Assembly (NCBI RefSeq): GCF_004027225.2
Contig: NC_044278.2
Span: forward strand, 101,238,743-101,302,742
Source: Strigops habroptila
Lineage: Eukaryota > Chordata > Aves > Psittaciformes > Psittacidae
Reading direction: 5' to 3'
Length of the DNA: 64,000 bases
Shown: positions 41,601 to 53,400 of the stretch, one piece after another
How positions within the stretch are numbered: the first letter of the stretch is position 1
Layout: each line of letters begins with the position of its first letter
Program-made: the position numbers and the translations under genes
The notes under the pieces: model-generated
What the model was told of the DNA's origin: nothing
The model's input: only the letters and a program-made list of their open reading frames with translations
Database searches by the model: none

Positions 41601-43380
41601 GGTGGAGAGAGAGAACAAGCCCTGCCCAGCTACGGTCTTGTGGGTCTATCGACTGATCTTTCTTTCATTTACAGTGCTGAATTTTTCATGCTGCACTAAT
41701 AAACCCACTTGTACCATTCCTGTAATCATTTGCTGAATTGTTTAACAAAGGAACAGATTTGGCAGGGTGTCTCTTAATTGATTTGCAGCACGCATCACCA
41801 CTCTGCTCCCCTCACCTTGGTGGAGAGCCATGGTGTGCTTTGCAAAAGTAGCTGGGAGCAGAAATTCACCAACACATAAGATCAGCAGTGCTGAGTCAAA
41901 CCGAAAATTCTTGTCAACATGATCCTGCCTCTGATGGTGGCTGAGAGCAGGTCCCTGTGCACGGGTGCAAGCACAGGGCAAACACAGCGGTACTCCCCAA
42001 GCCTCCCATGATTTTTGGCTGTGTTTAAAAGCAGCATTTGAACTGCACAGGGTGACACCACTGATCTGAAGTCTAACACTGTAACTACCCAGGCATCTTC
42101 TGTGTTCAACCTTAGCTACACCAAGCTGAACACGACTCGTAGCCACAGGCAGAGGCTGTGCCCTTTGCTTCCCACCCTGCAGTTAATCTTGCAGCAGCTC
42201 TGGCCTCTCAGACTCTTTCTGCAGGCTGCTGTAACCTGCAGGAATGGGTGGTCTTCTGCCATTCGAGGTGGTGGAGTGGCTCAGGGAAAGATCTGCTGGG
42301 TGCTGCAGCTAAAGCAAAGGTGGGAATGACACACTGGGACCAGGACTGGGAAAGCAAGGGTTGGGAAAAACACAGGGAGTTGTGAACCATCTCCTTCCAG
42401 TGCCTGCAAGCTATCAAATCTGCTCAGTGGTGTGTGGAACCACAGCCTTGTCATGGGATGTGCAACCTCACGTCTCGACCTTCACTCGACACTCATGATT
42501 TGCAGGGTGGCAGCATGTGGGAGACCTGGCCAGGTCCCTCACCTCTACTTGGCAGCATGAATGGTTAACCTGGGCAACCCTGCGTGTCCTGCAGCTGTCA
42601 GCAGGTCCAGAATGCCCATGGCCTCATGGATGAGGATCTCTGCATCCCACAGGGAGCAAACGCCCAGCAGGTCGCACACCCTGAGCCTGATGAGTACCAG
42701 GAATGTGACCCTGGCGGGGTCCGACTGTTCACCAACCAAATCAGGTTGTTGAACATGCTGCCAGCTCCTCAGACCACACAGCACGGAGAGAAACCAAAAT
42801 GTGTTGCAGGGGATCTGGGAGTGCAGGGGGAAGAGAGGCAAGGGGTGACCCAGCATGCTGGAGCACCCCACCACAGAGCAAGAGGTGATGCAGGACACTC
42901 AACACCCCGGAGGCCAGGGCAGCCTCTTGCAAACCTATTGTACCGTGTAATACTGGAGTTAGGTACCATTGCAGTGCAAATGTGGTAAGCCTTGAACTCG
43001 GGGCGTAGAGCATCCAACACATGCTGGTCTCAGGGAGGTGTGTGCAGTCCCACAGTGAAGTGGTAGCTCCAGTGGGATGGGGTCTTGCTGGCACCTCATG
43101 GGAGTAAACAGCCCACAGGCCCAGGGCACCTTACTGGGGAGACTGGGCTGTGAAAGGGTAGGGGCTGTCACTGTTTATCTACCTTTCCACTCTCCATTTC
43201 TCCCTTTTCATAAAAGGCTATTTCTGAGGCAATGTGGCTTGTGTGTGAGCAGGAGAAGTTCAGTTGACTTTTGCCAGAGAGCTGGAACTGATGTTTTATT
43301 AGCAACTTCTTTACCTTTTAGCCAAAACTGTGCTGCCTCCAGTGAAGCCCTGTCAGAAGGGTTATATCCTCCTACCTCAG

Positions 43381-43418
43381 TGAAAAAAAAAGAAAAAAAA
43401 AGAAGAAAAGAAAAAAAT
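43381..43418. repeat. A-rich low-complexity tract
   Basis: This is a nearly pure A/G tract of about 38 bp (A runs broken by single G's). It is not preceded by a recognisable retroposed sequence, so it is probably a simple-sequence expansion rather than a retrocopy tail. Confidence 0.8.
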
Positions 43419-43944
43419 TAAATACAAACTTAAGCTCCTGTTTGGGAAATAAAAGTACTTTTCTGAAATACAGCAGCTCAGGAGCCATTAAACCAACAGT
43501 GAGTGAGAGAAGCGACGGTTGGCAAGGATTTTGGTCCCCATGACATGCCTGGGCAGAGTTTCCTGCTGCTATTTTCCATTTGTGAGCTGTCATTAGGATG
43601 TCATGGGTAGAGTCTGTGCTGTCAGATCTGCAGCAGAGGTTGCAAGCTTGGCAGGATCCAGGTACAGTCATGTTTTGTGCATTGATGGAATGCCGCGTCA
43701 ATGGACAGTAGGAGGTGAGAGAAGTGGGGGTTGGCCTCTGCGTGACTCTGCAACAGCTCCGTGTGAACTAAGGAAAGGAAACTTCACCCACATAGGAGTG
43801 CATCAAGACTAAGACATCAGCACAGCATTTGCACCCTGCAGAGGGGAAACGCTGCGAGCTCCGCAGGTATTTCTGTTGGGCAGTGGAGATCGGGTTGCTG
43901 AGATGGGTTAAAAAGAAGTCAATAAAGGGGGAAAATTCCTCTTC

Positions 43945-44228
43945 GTCAGGGACTGTAGTGACAGGACAAGGGGTAATGCGTTTAAACTTAAACAGGGGAA
44001 GTTCAGGCTAGATATAAGGAAGAAGCTCTTTACTGTGAGGGTGGTGAGACACTGGAACAGGTTGCCCAAGGAAGTTTTGAACACTCCATCCCCAGCAGTG
44101 TACAAGGCCAGGTTAGATGGGGCTTTGAGCAATCTGGTCTAGTAGAAGGTGTTCCATGGCAGGGGTTTGGAACTAGATGATCTTAAGGTCCTTTTCCAAC
44201 CCAAACCATTCTGTGATTCTACGATTCT
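43945..44228 (+). mobile_element. CR1 LINE 3' end
   Basis: This plus-strand CR1 fragment of about 285 bp reads gggactgtagtgacagg, then agatataaggaagaagctct, then a block ending gatcttaaggtcc. It finishes at the degraded octamer repeat 'attctgtgattctacgattc'. It encodes only the last part of the reverse transcriptase ORF and the 3' UTR. It is one of only two plus-strand CR1 copies I found here. Confidence 0.93.
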
Positions 44229-47087
44229 AAACCTTAGTATTTTTAAACATAGCTCAGGACTGAGCTGTAACTTAAATGCTGATAAATGACTGCTGGCTTT
44301 GATTTATGGCTGAAGCTGTCTAGTCTGAGAGAAGGAAGTAAATCTGCCCACCAGCATCTGTCCACTCGCAAGGGTACATGGTTCCCATGGAGGTGGGAGA
44401 GCACAGGGACAGGGCAGCCAGTAGGACCACAGACACGGCTGCTGGTGGAGACGTGCACCATCCCCTCCTGTCTGCTGAGGGCAGTGGGAAGGCTGGTGCT
44501 GCCTTTTGCGAAGAAATTCTTTTGCTGCAGCACAAAACACAGAACAAAAAATGAAGCAGCTGTCCAGGGGACATTGTGCTGCTCTGCCTAATCCCAGAGC
44601 ACTGAGGGGGCTCTTGCTAGGTCAGACTCTCCCCTCTAGTTGAAGATGTCCCTGCTCATTGCAGGGGGGTACTCCCTTGGGAAAATACAGGAACAATAAA
44701 TCAACCATATACTTGTATGAGTGGTGGCAAATAGCAGTGCAGCAGGCAGTAGCCCTTCTCCTAAGCCTCCCAAAGCATCCCTGGCCTTGCAAGAGGTCAC
44801 GGCACACAAGTAATCCCTGCCAGTTCCCATGCGGCAGAAGCGGCACTGCCATAACCGCAAGTTTAATTCCACTGCAGCACCACCACACCTTTATTTTTTT
44901 AGATGAAAAACACACCCCATTTGCTCTCCTGCCCCACATCACAGCAGGCCCTTTGGTGCCTGATCCCCTTCCCCTGGGGATGGACAGGAAGCGCCCAGCG
45001 GATGGCACCCAAGCAGCTCAGTAGGCAGCCGGCACGAAGCCCCGGGAGCTCATCTGTGTGATAAAATCATCTCACAGTGTGAAGATCCTTGCAGTTGAAA
45101 TTGAAAAGTTATTTATTTCTCCTCTAAAGGAAAAACCAGCTCGCTGTGGAGGCTGTTTGTTCTTTGGGACACGAATCTCACTTCTGCCAATTTTCATGTC
45201 TCTGTGTGCTGCTTTGGGAACAGTGAGATGCTCTCTCTGGCAGGCAGGGTGGATGGAGCAGTGCTGATGCTCTCCTGCCCACAGCCTCCCTCTGCCAGGG
45301 CAGGTACACCGAGGGGCAGTGGACAGGCAGCAGCCTGAGCTGTTCCTCTCCACAGGACGTGTTTTCCTGAGGTTCACTACTGTGCTGTTAAAAGCAGCTC
45401 TTCCTCTGCTGCAGCCAGTTAGGGATGCAGAGCCTGCTTCTCCATCCTAATGCCCTGAGGCACTGAGCCTCTTTGAGAGGAGCCACAACTTGAGATGTCC
45501 TGCACCCTCCCAGACAGCCAGCAGTCTTCATTACCCAAAGGGATTGTGAAGCTTGTGCTTGTCCCCCGGGTGCTCTGATGGGACTTACCCCTGCCAGGAG
45601 TCAGCATGCCTCCTGCAAGGGTGCTGGTGGGCTCTGCCAGGCTCTGCAGCTCACCAAGGGGCTTTTCCGCAGGAATACTCATCCTGCTCACTCCAGCTGG
45701 GACATGAGACCGATTTAAAATCACCCAGGGAATACTTTTAACACTATTCTTATTCTGTACTGCCCTTTCACTTATTCACTTAGTAAGCGTGGATTATTTC
45801 CAAGCATTCCCTTCACAGGGAAAAAAGCAACCACTGAGTTGGGCCAGTGGCCAGTGATTTGCAGCATCCCACCCTGAGAGGACATTTGGGAGGTTTCTGT
45901 GAATGTTAAACCAGCTCCTCTCCTAGAAGAAAGTTATCTCAGAGCAGGTGGGAGCTGAAGAAGCTGCCCAGGGCCAGTCTTTGCTGCATGCCAGCAGAAC
46001 TGGTCTCCCAATACTCAGAGACTCATTTGGAAACTTGACTTAGCACAAATGTGACTCAGATGAAGCTGATACTGCACAGGCTGGTTTTGCAAGTTCTGGG
46101 AAACTGGGAATCTGGAAAATATTGCAGGAAACCTTTGTGGGTGGTGCACACAGTTTTCTTATCCCACTGGGATGTTACCTGCTTGCTCTGACTCAGCACT
46201 AAGCAGGACTGCTCTCTTTGGGGTGGGTAGAATAGGGGTCCAGCTTCAGGACTGAGCTTCCTATGTGCCAGAATAATAAAAAATAGCATTCGAGAGCGAC
46301 AATGCGTCTGTTCAGAAATGTGGATTCTGTTGCATCACCATCAGGCTTCAAACCTCAAAGGAACCGCTTAACCCGTGGCCAGAGGCACCAGCATGCCGAT
46401 AGGACCAACTTTCCACTAGAGGGTTGTAGTGCTGTATGGAAGCAGATGCGGTTACTGTGGCAGGAATATTGTATGTATTCCAGGCCTTTGTCAGCAGATC
46501 AAAAGCATCCTGCGACAGCCCAGCTTCCAGCAGCCTCCGCAGTCTCTGATGTACACAGCCTGCTCTCTACGAGAGGGCTGGTGCCTGAGCAGCCTGCTTC
46601 CCTGCCTTCCCTGGAAAGCCTCTAGCATTCTCATGACTCAGCACCTACTGTACATATATATATACACACAGATATGGCAAGTAAACACACTGTGTCTATG
46701 TGACACACACAGACAATATGTCTATGCGTGCACGTGGGGTTTTATGCACGAGCAAAGCCCACAGCCTGGCAACACGGCAAACGGGACAATTTGCAGCATC
46801 AGTGCAATCAGCATGATGGGAAAGCGATAGGTGTTCACATACAGCCCCAGTGCCAGGCCAGGAGCTGCTGTGCCATGTGCTGCACCAAACATGGGTGCTG
46901 GCCCTGGAGCTTGCAAACCAGCCTTGAACGGGAGATGTCAGAGAGGACTGACACTTCTGCCACCAGCCATGTCCTCACATCCATCACAGCTCAGCAGGTC
47001 CTAGTAGGTTTATATATATGTGACCGCAGTATGCACGTGCACATCTTTTACAGTAGTGTGTGTATTTTTGCATATGAATCTATAAAG
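44229..47087. other. Intergenic, no supported gene
   Basis: Mixed-composition sequence with chance frames up to 133 codons. Apart from a short TA/CA microsatellite near 46.66 kb I see no feature. Confidence 0.55.
46650..46670. repeat. Short (TA)n/(CA)n microsatellite
   Basis: A (TA)n run passing into (CA)n lies at about 46652-46670. Similar short TA runs occur at 54024-54038, inside no exon, and at 60165-60188. All are small and none overlaps a gene. Confidence 0.7.
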
Positions 47088-47208
47088 TCATAGAATCATA
47101 GAATGCTTTGGGTTGGAAAGGACCTTTAAAGGTCATTTAGTTCCAACCCCCCTGCAAGGAGCTAGTGTGCAAAGTTCTGGTAACTGTACTGACCAGATCA
47201 GGGTGCGT
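47088..47208 (-). mobile_element. CR1 3'-end fragment beside the LTR
   Basis: The sequence starts tcatagaatcatagaatg and continues with the antisense CR1 3' end (ggttggaaaggacc, ttccaaccccc) to about 47157. A weaker CR1-like remnant (accagatcagggtgc) runs to about 47208. It is severely 5'-truncated and lies about 130 bp left of the solo LTR. Confidence 0.8.
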
Positions 47209-47336
47209 GTACTGCCAAAACCAAAAACTGGAGTTGCCTAACACAGCAGGGAAAGCCCAAAAACCACTGACACCGCCTGCATTTTGCAGGAAGAATGGGA
47301 AGGCAAGTGCAACCACAGGGCTTGCCTGTAACATGA

Positions 47337-47993
47337 TGTCCTGATTTTGACTGGGATAGAGTTGATTTCTTCAGAGTACCTGGTGCAGTGCTGTGTTTTG
47401 GCTTTAGTCTGAGAACAATGCTGATAACACACCGATGTTTTAGTTGTTGCTCAGTAGCGCTTACCCTGATCAAGGACTTTTCAGTCTCTCATGCTCTGGC
47501 AGTGAGGAGGGGCAGAAGAAGCCGGGAGGAAGCAGAGACAAGACACCTGACCCAAACTAGCCAAAGGGGTATTCCACACCACAGCATGTCATGCCCAGTA
47601 TATAAAGTGGAGGGAGTTACCTGGAAAGGCCAATCACCACTTGGGTTGGGCTGGGTATCAGTCGGCGGGTGGTGAGCAATTGTATTGTGCATCACGTGTG
47701 GTTTTTTCTATTTTGTATATAATAAAAATAATTTAATATATTAAATTATATTAAATAAAAATAATTTAATATATTAATTAATTATATACAATATTATATT
47801 ATATTATGTTATATTATATTATATTATATATATTATTATATTTTACTTTTATTTCAATTATTAAACTGTTCTTATCTCAAGTCACAGGTTTTTACATTTT
47901 TTCTGATTCTCCCTCCCATCCCACTGGGGAGTAGAGATGAGCAAGAGAGTAGCTGCATGGTACTTAGTTTCAGGCTGTCCTTAAACCAACACA
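47337..47993 (+). mobile_element. Solo LTR of an avian endogenous retrovirus
   Basis: This is an LTR of about 657 bp that starts TGTC and ends ACACA. It matches an LTR layout I recognise from bird genomes: 'gactgggatagagttgattt' near the 5' end, 'gataacacaccgatgtttta' next, then a TATA box (TATATAAA at 47599-47606). The 'ggtgagcaattgtattgtgc' block follows near the transcription start, then an AT tract, 'ttattaaactgttcttatct', and a 3' end resembling the usual 'cttagtt...ttaaacca' tail. No internal retroviral sequence and no partner LTR are visible, so it is a solo LTR left by recombination. A clear target-site duplication is not visible. Confidence 0.85.
47707..47870. repeat. AT-rich tandem tract inside the LTR
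   Basis: This is about 160 bp of almost pure A/T. It contains a unit beginning AATAAAAATAATTTAATATA that occurs at 47721 and again at 47754 (33-bp period). A (TATAT/TTATA)-type 5-bp microsatellite follows at about 47789-47850. It sits where this LTR type normally has a short TTA-rich stretch, so it appears to be a local expansion. The sequence is prone to hairpins or unpairing. Confidence 0.85.
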
Positions 47994-49574
47994 GTGTGAC
48001 GTTCACAGAGAATTTACATAGTGTACCACTTGTTTGTCTGATACTATCACCTTTTCCATTTATAGGCATATGGAAAATAGATTTTGCCTACATTTTCATC
48101 TCTTTTGTTATTAGAAAGGCTTTGAGGAAGTATGTAGGACATATTCTTGCAAAATAAATGATTACAGCAAAAGATGGACCTCAGTTCCCTCAGAAGATGA
48201 CTTGGTACTTCTTCAATACAGCTGTGTAGAAACCAACCATTGAGTCAGCAGAGAGGCCTGAGAGTGCTGTGATAGACTGTCTGACCCAAAATAGACATTT
48301 TAATCATCTGCCCTTTATAGTTGGCTGGTCGAGAACCTCTTCTCATGCTAGCAAGAGGCATCAGAGGGAGGTCAAGTGAGCTACTTCTTGCTATAGAGGA
48401 CAAAAAGGCACCAGGGAGACTCATCCAGTTGGGGAGACCTGAAAGGTGGACACAAAGAGTTGGGACAGTCACGTCCACAACTATTGTCTCAGACCTCAGG
48501 GAGACCAGGCTGGCTGGAGAGCAGTAACTGTGGTGCTGTGCAGGAACCATCTCCTCCTCTGAACTGGGTAACAGCGGTGACAGTGTGAGCCTTTGCTGAT
48601 ACCAGCAATGGGGAAGAGCTCTGTAACACCAGGACACAGGGGCTCCCCCTCTCCTCCTGAGAGGAGCCAGCCTTTTCTCTCTACCAGCCTTCCCTACATG
48701 GGCTGACCCCATGGGGCAGAGGGGTGGTGGGTCACCACCAAGGATGGGAGGCTGCTGATGAGCTGTGGAGAGAGATGGTGGCAGAAAAGCATGGTGTGAA
48801 GTAGGATTTGAAGTGTGTTACAGTTATTTGAGAAGAGGGGAGGGAAGGAACATAAGTGCTGTAGCTGGGAATAAGGTAGCAGCTAAAGGTTAGGAGGTTA
48901 GAGTGTATTTTTTGAATTAGCTATTCTAACCAGTGAGAACATTTATTAACTAATCATTATGTAATAAATATGTTTATTACTAATCTTTCACATCTAAAAT
49001 TCCTGTAAAGATTAAAAAAACCCCATGTGTGTTATTTTGGCAGGGTGCAGAGGAGAGCACCCATGCACAAGTGCTTCTGCACCATCAGGCAGCAACAAAA
49101 CCCACCAGCCTTGCTGTGGTACAAAGGCAGGTGGCTTTCTGCGCCTGCTCTTGCCAACAGCTCTGCAAACCCTCTTCTCACAGAGTGAGGAGCCTCTGTC
49201 CCTCCCAATGGAGTCATAAAATACAGCTTTATCCACCCTGCATGCAGTAATCAGACAGGCTTAAGGGCTTAAGCAGTCATAGGGTAGCAATGCTTAGAAA
49301 GATTGCACCGGCCTGTTTGCCTACCTCAGTCCGCTTGTCTAACCCAGTCGCTCCTCAGTATGGACTTGTAGGGGCACATTGTTAGAGACAGAGTCAGAAC
49401 ATTGAACTTGCTAATAGAGAGGGAGCTGTTAAACTCGTGTCTATGCAGTGCTGCAAAGAGCCCGGTGCTGCTGCCCTTGCCCCGCTTACCAGCCAGCTAC
49501 TGAGCTGTGGAGCAGAGGGATCGTGCAACAGGCGCAGAAGATGGGAGCAAACAGATTTCATCCTTTTAGACTGT
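47994..49574. other. Intergenic region between the solo LTR and the ALOX5AP 3' end
   Basis: A 155-codon minus-strand frame at 48245-48712 has no recognisable domain and no splice context, and I do not call it a gene. The stretch 48900-49020 is A/T-rich. Nothing else stands out. Confidence 0.5.
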
Positions 49575-49580
49575 TTTATT
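49575..49580 (-). terminator. ALOX5AP: Candidate poly(A) signal for ALOX5AP
   Basis: This is the first AATAAA hexamer on the minus strand after the FLAP stop codon (TTTATT on the plus strand). It would give a 3' UTR of roughly 700 nt. I found no closer canonical AATAAA or ATTAAA, but variant signals nearer the stop are possible, so the assignment is tentative. Confidence 0.35.
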
Positions 49581-50272
49581 AAACAAAGCCAAGCAAATCA
49601 AATCCAACCCCTCTGTTAATACTCCAGCTCCTCATTTACCCAAGACCCCTTTCCACAGCTCCGGGAGAACAAAAAGGCTGAAGTGCAAATGAGATCAGTG
49701 TCAAGAGCATTACACACATGAATATTTATCAAGGAAGACCAGACAGAGGCCAATTTGCTGCCCTGCTGCAGCAGCAGGAGCTTGGTCACCAAGTGGGAGG
49801 GGAAGGGTAGGTGAAGAGGCTGGTCCGTGCCTTTGCTGGGCCAAGGTGTGCGGGATGCTGGCGCATCAGCCATCAGGCTCTGACTGTGCGCGAGGATAAC
49901 TGCAAAAGCCATCAGTCAGGAACAACACTGAAGGGCTCCTGGGTCTTGGAACAAAAGCTAAGTACAACGCAGTTATGAAGCAAGCATACAATGTCCCTTC
50001 CAGTCATGCAATCAGCTCGCAAGCTGCAGTTTAGAGAAAAAACTCTAAAGAATTAACTGGAAGTTGTTACCATTCCGTGGGCATGCCAAGTGCTCACGAT
50101 AAATCTTTTTCCTGAAGGAAAAAGCAAGGTTAAGTCAAGCTACAAAGCCCATCAAGCTTGAGATTTACAGCAATCTAAAAGGGTTACGGGTTCATTTCTT
50201 AAACAATTGAATTATGGCTGCTTCTGGGTATCGATACATTAAGCATGCTGACCCCCTCAGTGCTGTGGGGAG

Positions 50273-50435
50273 CTAGGGTATGAGCAACAATGGGGAGATC
50301 ACACTGGTTATGGTTTTTATGTGCACTTCAAAGTCACTTCCGAAAAAGAAGACGAGATAGTAGTTGAGTATTCCAGCCACGGACATGAGGAACAGGAACA
50401 AAATGATGCGCTTTCCAAACAAGTGACCAGGAGTG
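50273..50435 (-). CDS. ALOX5AP: ALOX5AP coding exon 5 (stop codon)
   Basis: The coding part of the last exon is 163 nt, with acceptor CTCCTCAG and TAG stop at 50273-50275. It encodes TPGHLFGKRIILFLFLMSVA and continues to a C-terminus of ISPLLLIP. This is membrane helix 4 and the cytosolic tail. Human Tyr112-Ile113 is His-Leu here. The GKR with Lys116 and the downstream Phe residues are kept. Confidence 0.97.
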
Positions 50436-53400
50436 CTGAGGAGATAGAAAGGGGAAAAAGCCATTTGTTAATGTATGTCACCTCACACAAGAAGCCCTCA
50501 GACTTTGGACTCTGCTGTTGAGACCAGCTGAAAGACCTTGTGGCTGAGATAGATAGAGTGGGCAAATTTCTGCTCTGTCTGTTATTTCAAGGTAGCTGCA
50601 AGGTCTTAAATGCCATTTTCAGCATCCATTTGGGTCTGGATTTGGACTCCTGTGCTCAACATAGGCTACTGCTTGCAAAAGTGGCCATTCAGAGGGACTT
50701 GTATGTCTTCTCTGCCATCACAGGCTGTCGAACAATTTTGTTCTACGTGTTTGCAATGAGCTTTATTAATATAAAAGGATGATTTTGTGCAAATAGCGTC
50801 ACAAACACACAAACACATGAGTTCACAGAGGTGTGAGCAGGAGCTGCTGAAGCAGTTGCTCTGTTCCTGCAGCTCCCCTCACCCCGGAGCCATGGCACCT
50901 CCTGTGTCTCCACAGCTCCTCCTGTGCACCCAGAAGTGGCCTTTTCTGTGCCATCCCATGCAAGCAGCCATTGCAGTGTAATTTCCATGGCAGCTGTGCC
51001 TGTGGAAGTGGCACTGTCCAGCTGCGCTGCTGCCGCATCCCGGATTTCGTAAAGAGGCTCTGCAAGTCCTTACCTCTGAGTCCTCTCCCCCAGGTAGCCC
51101 ACAAAGTACTTCTGCCTCACAAGCAGGTACATCAGGCCGGCAAAGGCGGCAGGAGCTGGGTAAAGAGTAAAACAAGATGTTACAAACACCAGCCCAGGTC
51201 TCACTGTAAGTACTGTCCCCATTTGCTGCCTGGACTGGACCAAGAAACTGGAACCTGCAGCCCTGGTTATGGGATGAGTGTTGGAGCCAGGATGGAAACC
51301 TGTGCATGGGAAACAGAGCACTTGCCTTGCCCTTGATCCAGCTATTCTAAAGACTGTGTGGGTATAACCCTGCTCACAGCTATGCCCACTGCATAGCACA
51401 CACTTGTCCCCATTGGAAACCCAGTGTGGGTCATGCTGGGCTCAGGAAGGAGGGTGCTCGCTCAAGCACTGTCTTTACCAGAAATAAAAGGCAACACTTC
51501 CCTAGGAGCAGGTGGAGGACTATATTTTGGTCCGATACTCATTTCTGGGCACATAAATAAGGGCTTTCCCTCCTAATTCTAGCTTTCCCCACACCTGCAG
51601 GCAAAACCCCCTCTTCTTCTAGTCAGGAAACTCCTCTTTTCCAAAAAGAATAGCCATAGACCTCAGAAAAGTACTCATCTTAACCTTAGGCAAACTCAAA
51701 TTACATTGAAGAGGATCGTAGTTAGAAATGCAGGTAGATATTCCTGGGCTGCCCTCAGCACTGGGAAGGGCTGGCAGCTCTGGCAACTTAATCACGAGCC
51801 CATTTCCAGCCCTGAGGGTGAATAATGTGGCATCCAGCACCCACGTACTAAACCGTCCACCCAAAACAGAGGGATCTCCTCCGTAATGCCTATATGGGAA
51901 ATGCCCCTGGCCCGGACTGTCCTGAATGGTGTCTGGGAACACGTCTGTTGGCACAAACCGTGCCAGGAACACTTGAACAGCACATGTATCTGCAGGACAG
52001 CCGGGTGAGACAGGTTCCCGCTGCAGGAGGGTTTGGTCCCCGACGGTGTACCACCTCCAAAGCGCTCACCATCCCTTGCTGAAAGTGGTGCAAGGTTGAA
52101 GGGAAAAACAATTAATGAGTGTTACCTGGGCTGCAGAGAAGGCCAGCGCACCAGAGCACAGCGAGGAACGTGGGGTACGCATGTCCGCAGTTTTGGCTAG
52201 GGAGGGATTTACACACAAGAAATCAGAACATGGGGAAATAGAAACAAAACCAATGTGTTTCATCAGCAAATTGTGGATTTGGGCTGCAGTAACTACTGCG
52301 GGTGGGCTTTTACTGCCTGTCGTGCCTGAACACGGCGCTGCCTCACCCGCACCTCTGCTTCCCTGTTCCCTTGCTCGGATAATGGATGCCTTTGTCCTGC
52401 CTGGTGAGGAAAACAAACCACCCCGTGCACATGCCTGGCACCTGGGAAAGCTTTCCTCCTCTAACCTGTTTGATCAAGGCACGTGTATGATAGATGCTGT
52501 GTGCTTTACTGGCCTGGAAAATCCTTGTAATTAAGTCGTATTAATCATGTTACTGGCATTGAAAGCTGCATGGAACCAACAAAAGGAAAATTGCACTGCA
52601 AATAGGAGTGTCTCACAGAGTTAACACGTGTCTTTGCAGGGGAACAGGAATGATTTCCAGCTGCCTCCTTTGACTGGGAATGCTTTCTGAGAGGGAAGCA
52701 CTTTGCCCTTGGCAGAGCTTGCACACCTGTGAAGGGCAGGACATGGACATCCCATCCAGTTTCAAACGCATCATCAGTACTTCACGGGTAATAAAAAAGA
52801 TTTTATGTTTTCTCTTCTGGGTGGGAATTAATTTTCCTCTTCTCTCCCTGAAGGGATGTCAAAGACAAGAGGTACAAACGTGGCGAAGCAGCCAGCCACG
52901 TGCCAAGGGAGCTGCTGCGGACTGAGGGGGTTGAATGAGCTCTGCCACTGACCTGCTCCTCAGGAAGTTGGTGTCTCGCCACCAGCTCTTTCCTTTCGAG
53001 CCGCAGTGCCTTGGGGCACTGGCTGTGCTTATATCACGCTTCCAGCATTAGCTACTGCTGGGTGAGATGGTTCCCAGATGAGGAACATTGTACTCAAAGG
53101 GCTGAAAGTCCACCATAAACACAGCACAGTGTCCAGAAGGGAGCTGGGTTCACCAGCAAACATATTAGAGAACCACAGGTCTGAACACTGCTGCAATGCA
53201 CACAGCAAGGGATTGCAGATGAATCCTGCGTTTGAGGGCATTGGGAGCCCACCTCTTGACCCTGAAAGGATTTGTTTTAAGCCCTAATGAAGAGAGAGAC
53301 GGACCCCACTCTTGCCCCACCGGCTCCTCAGGGCTTGCCTACTTACTTGGCAGTGTAGATGCGATCGAAGGCAGAGGATCCCGGCCGCTGGAACCCCTTG

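Larger units (their letters stand above)
36706..43944. other. Intergenic, no supported gene
   Basis: The sequence between about 40500 and 43100 is GC-richer and produces overlapping open frames up to 134 codons on both strands. Frames on opposite strands are equally long and compositionally biased, and no protein family is recognisable. I treat them as chance frames. Copy B of the 70-bp repeat lies at 38.6 kb. Confidence 0.55.

Noticed and set aside
40560-43094. Cluster of frames of 100-134 codons on both strands
   Set aside because: The region is GC-richer, which lengthens chance frames on both strands equally; no protein family is recognisable.
48245-48712. 155-codon minus-strand frame as a gene
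   Set aside because: No recognisable domain, no promoter or splice context, and shorter overlapping frames on the opposite strand.
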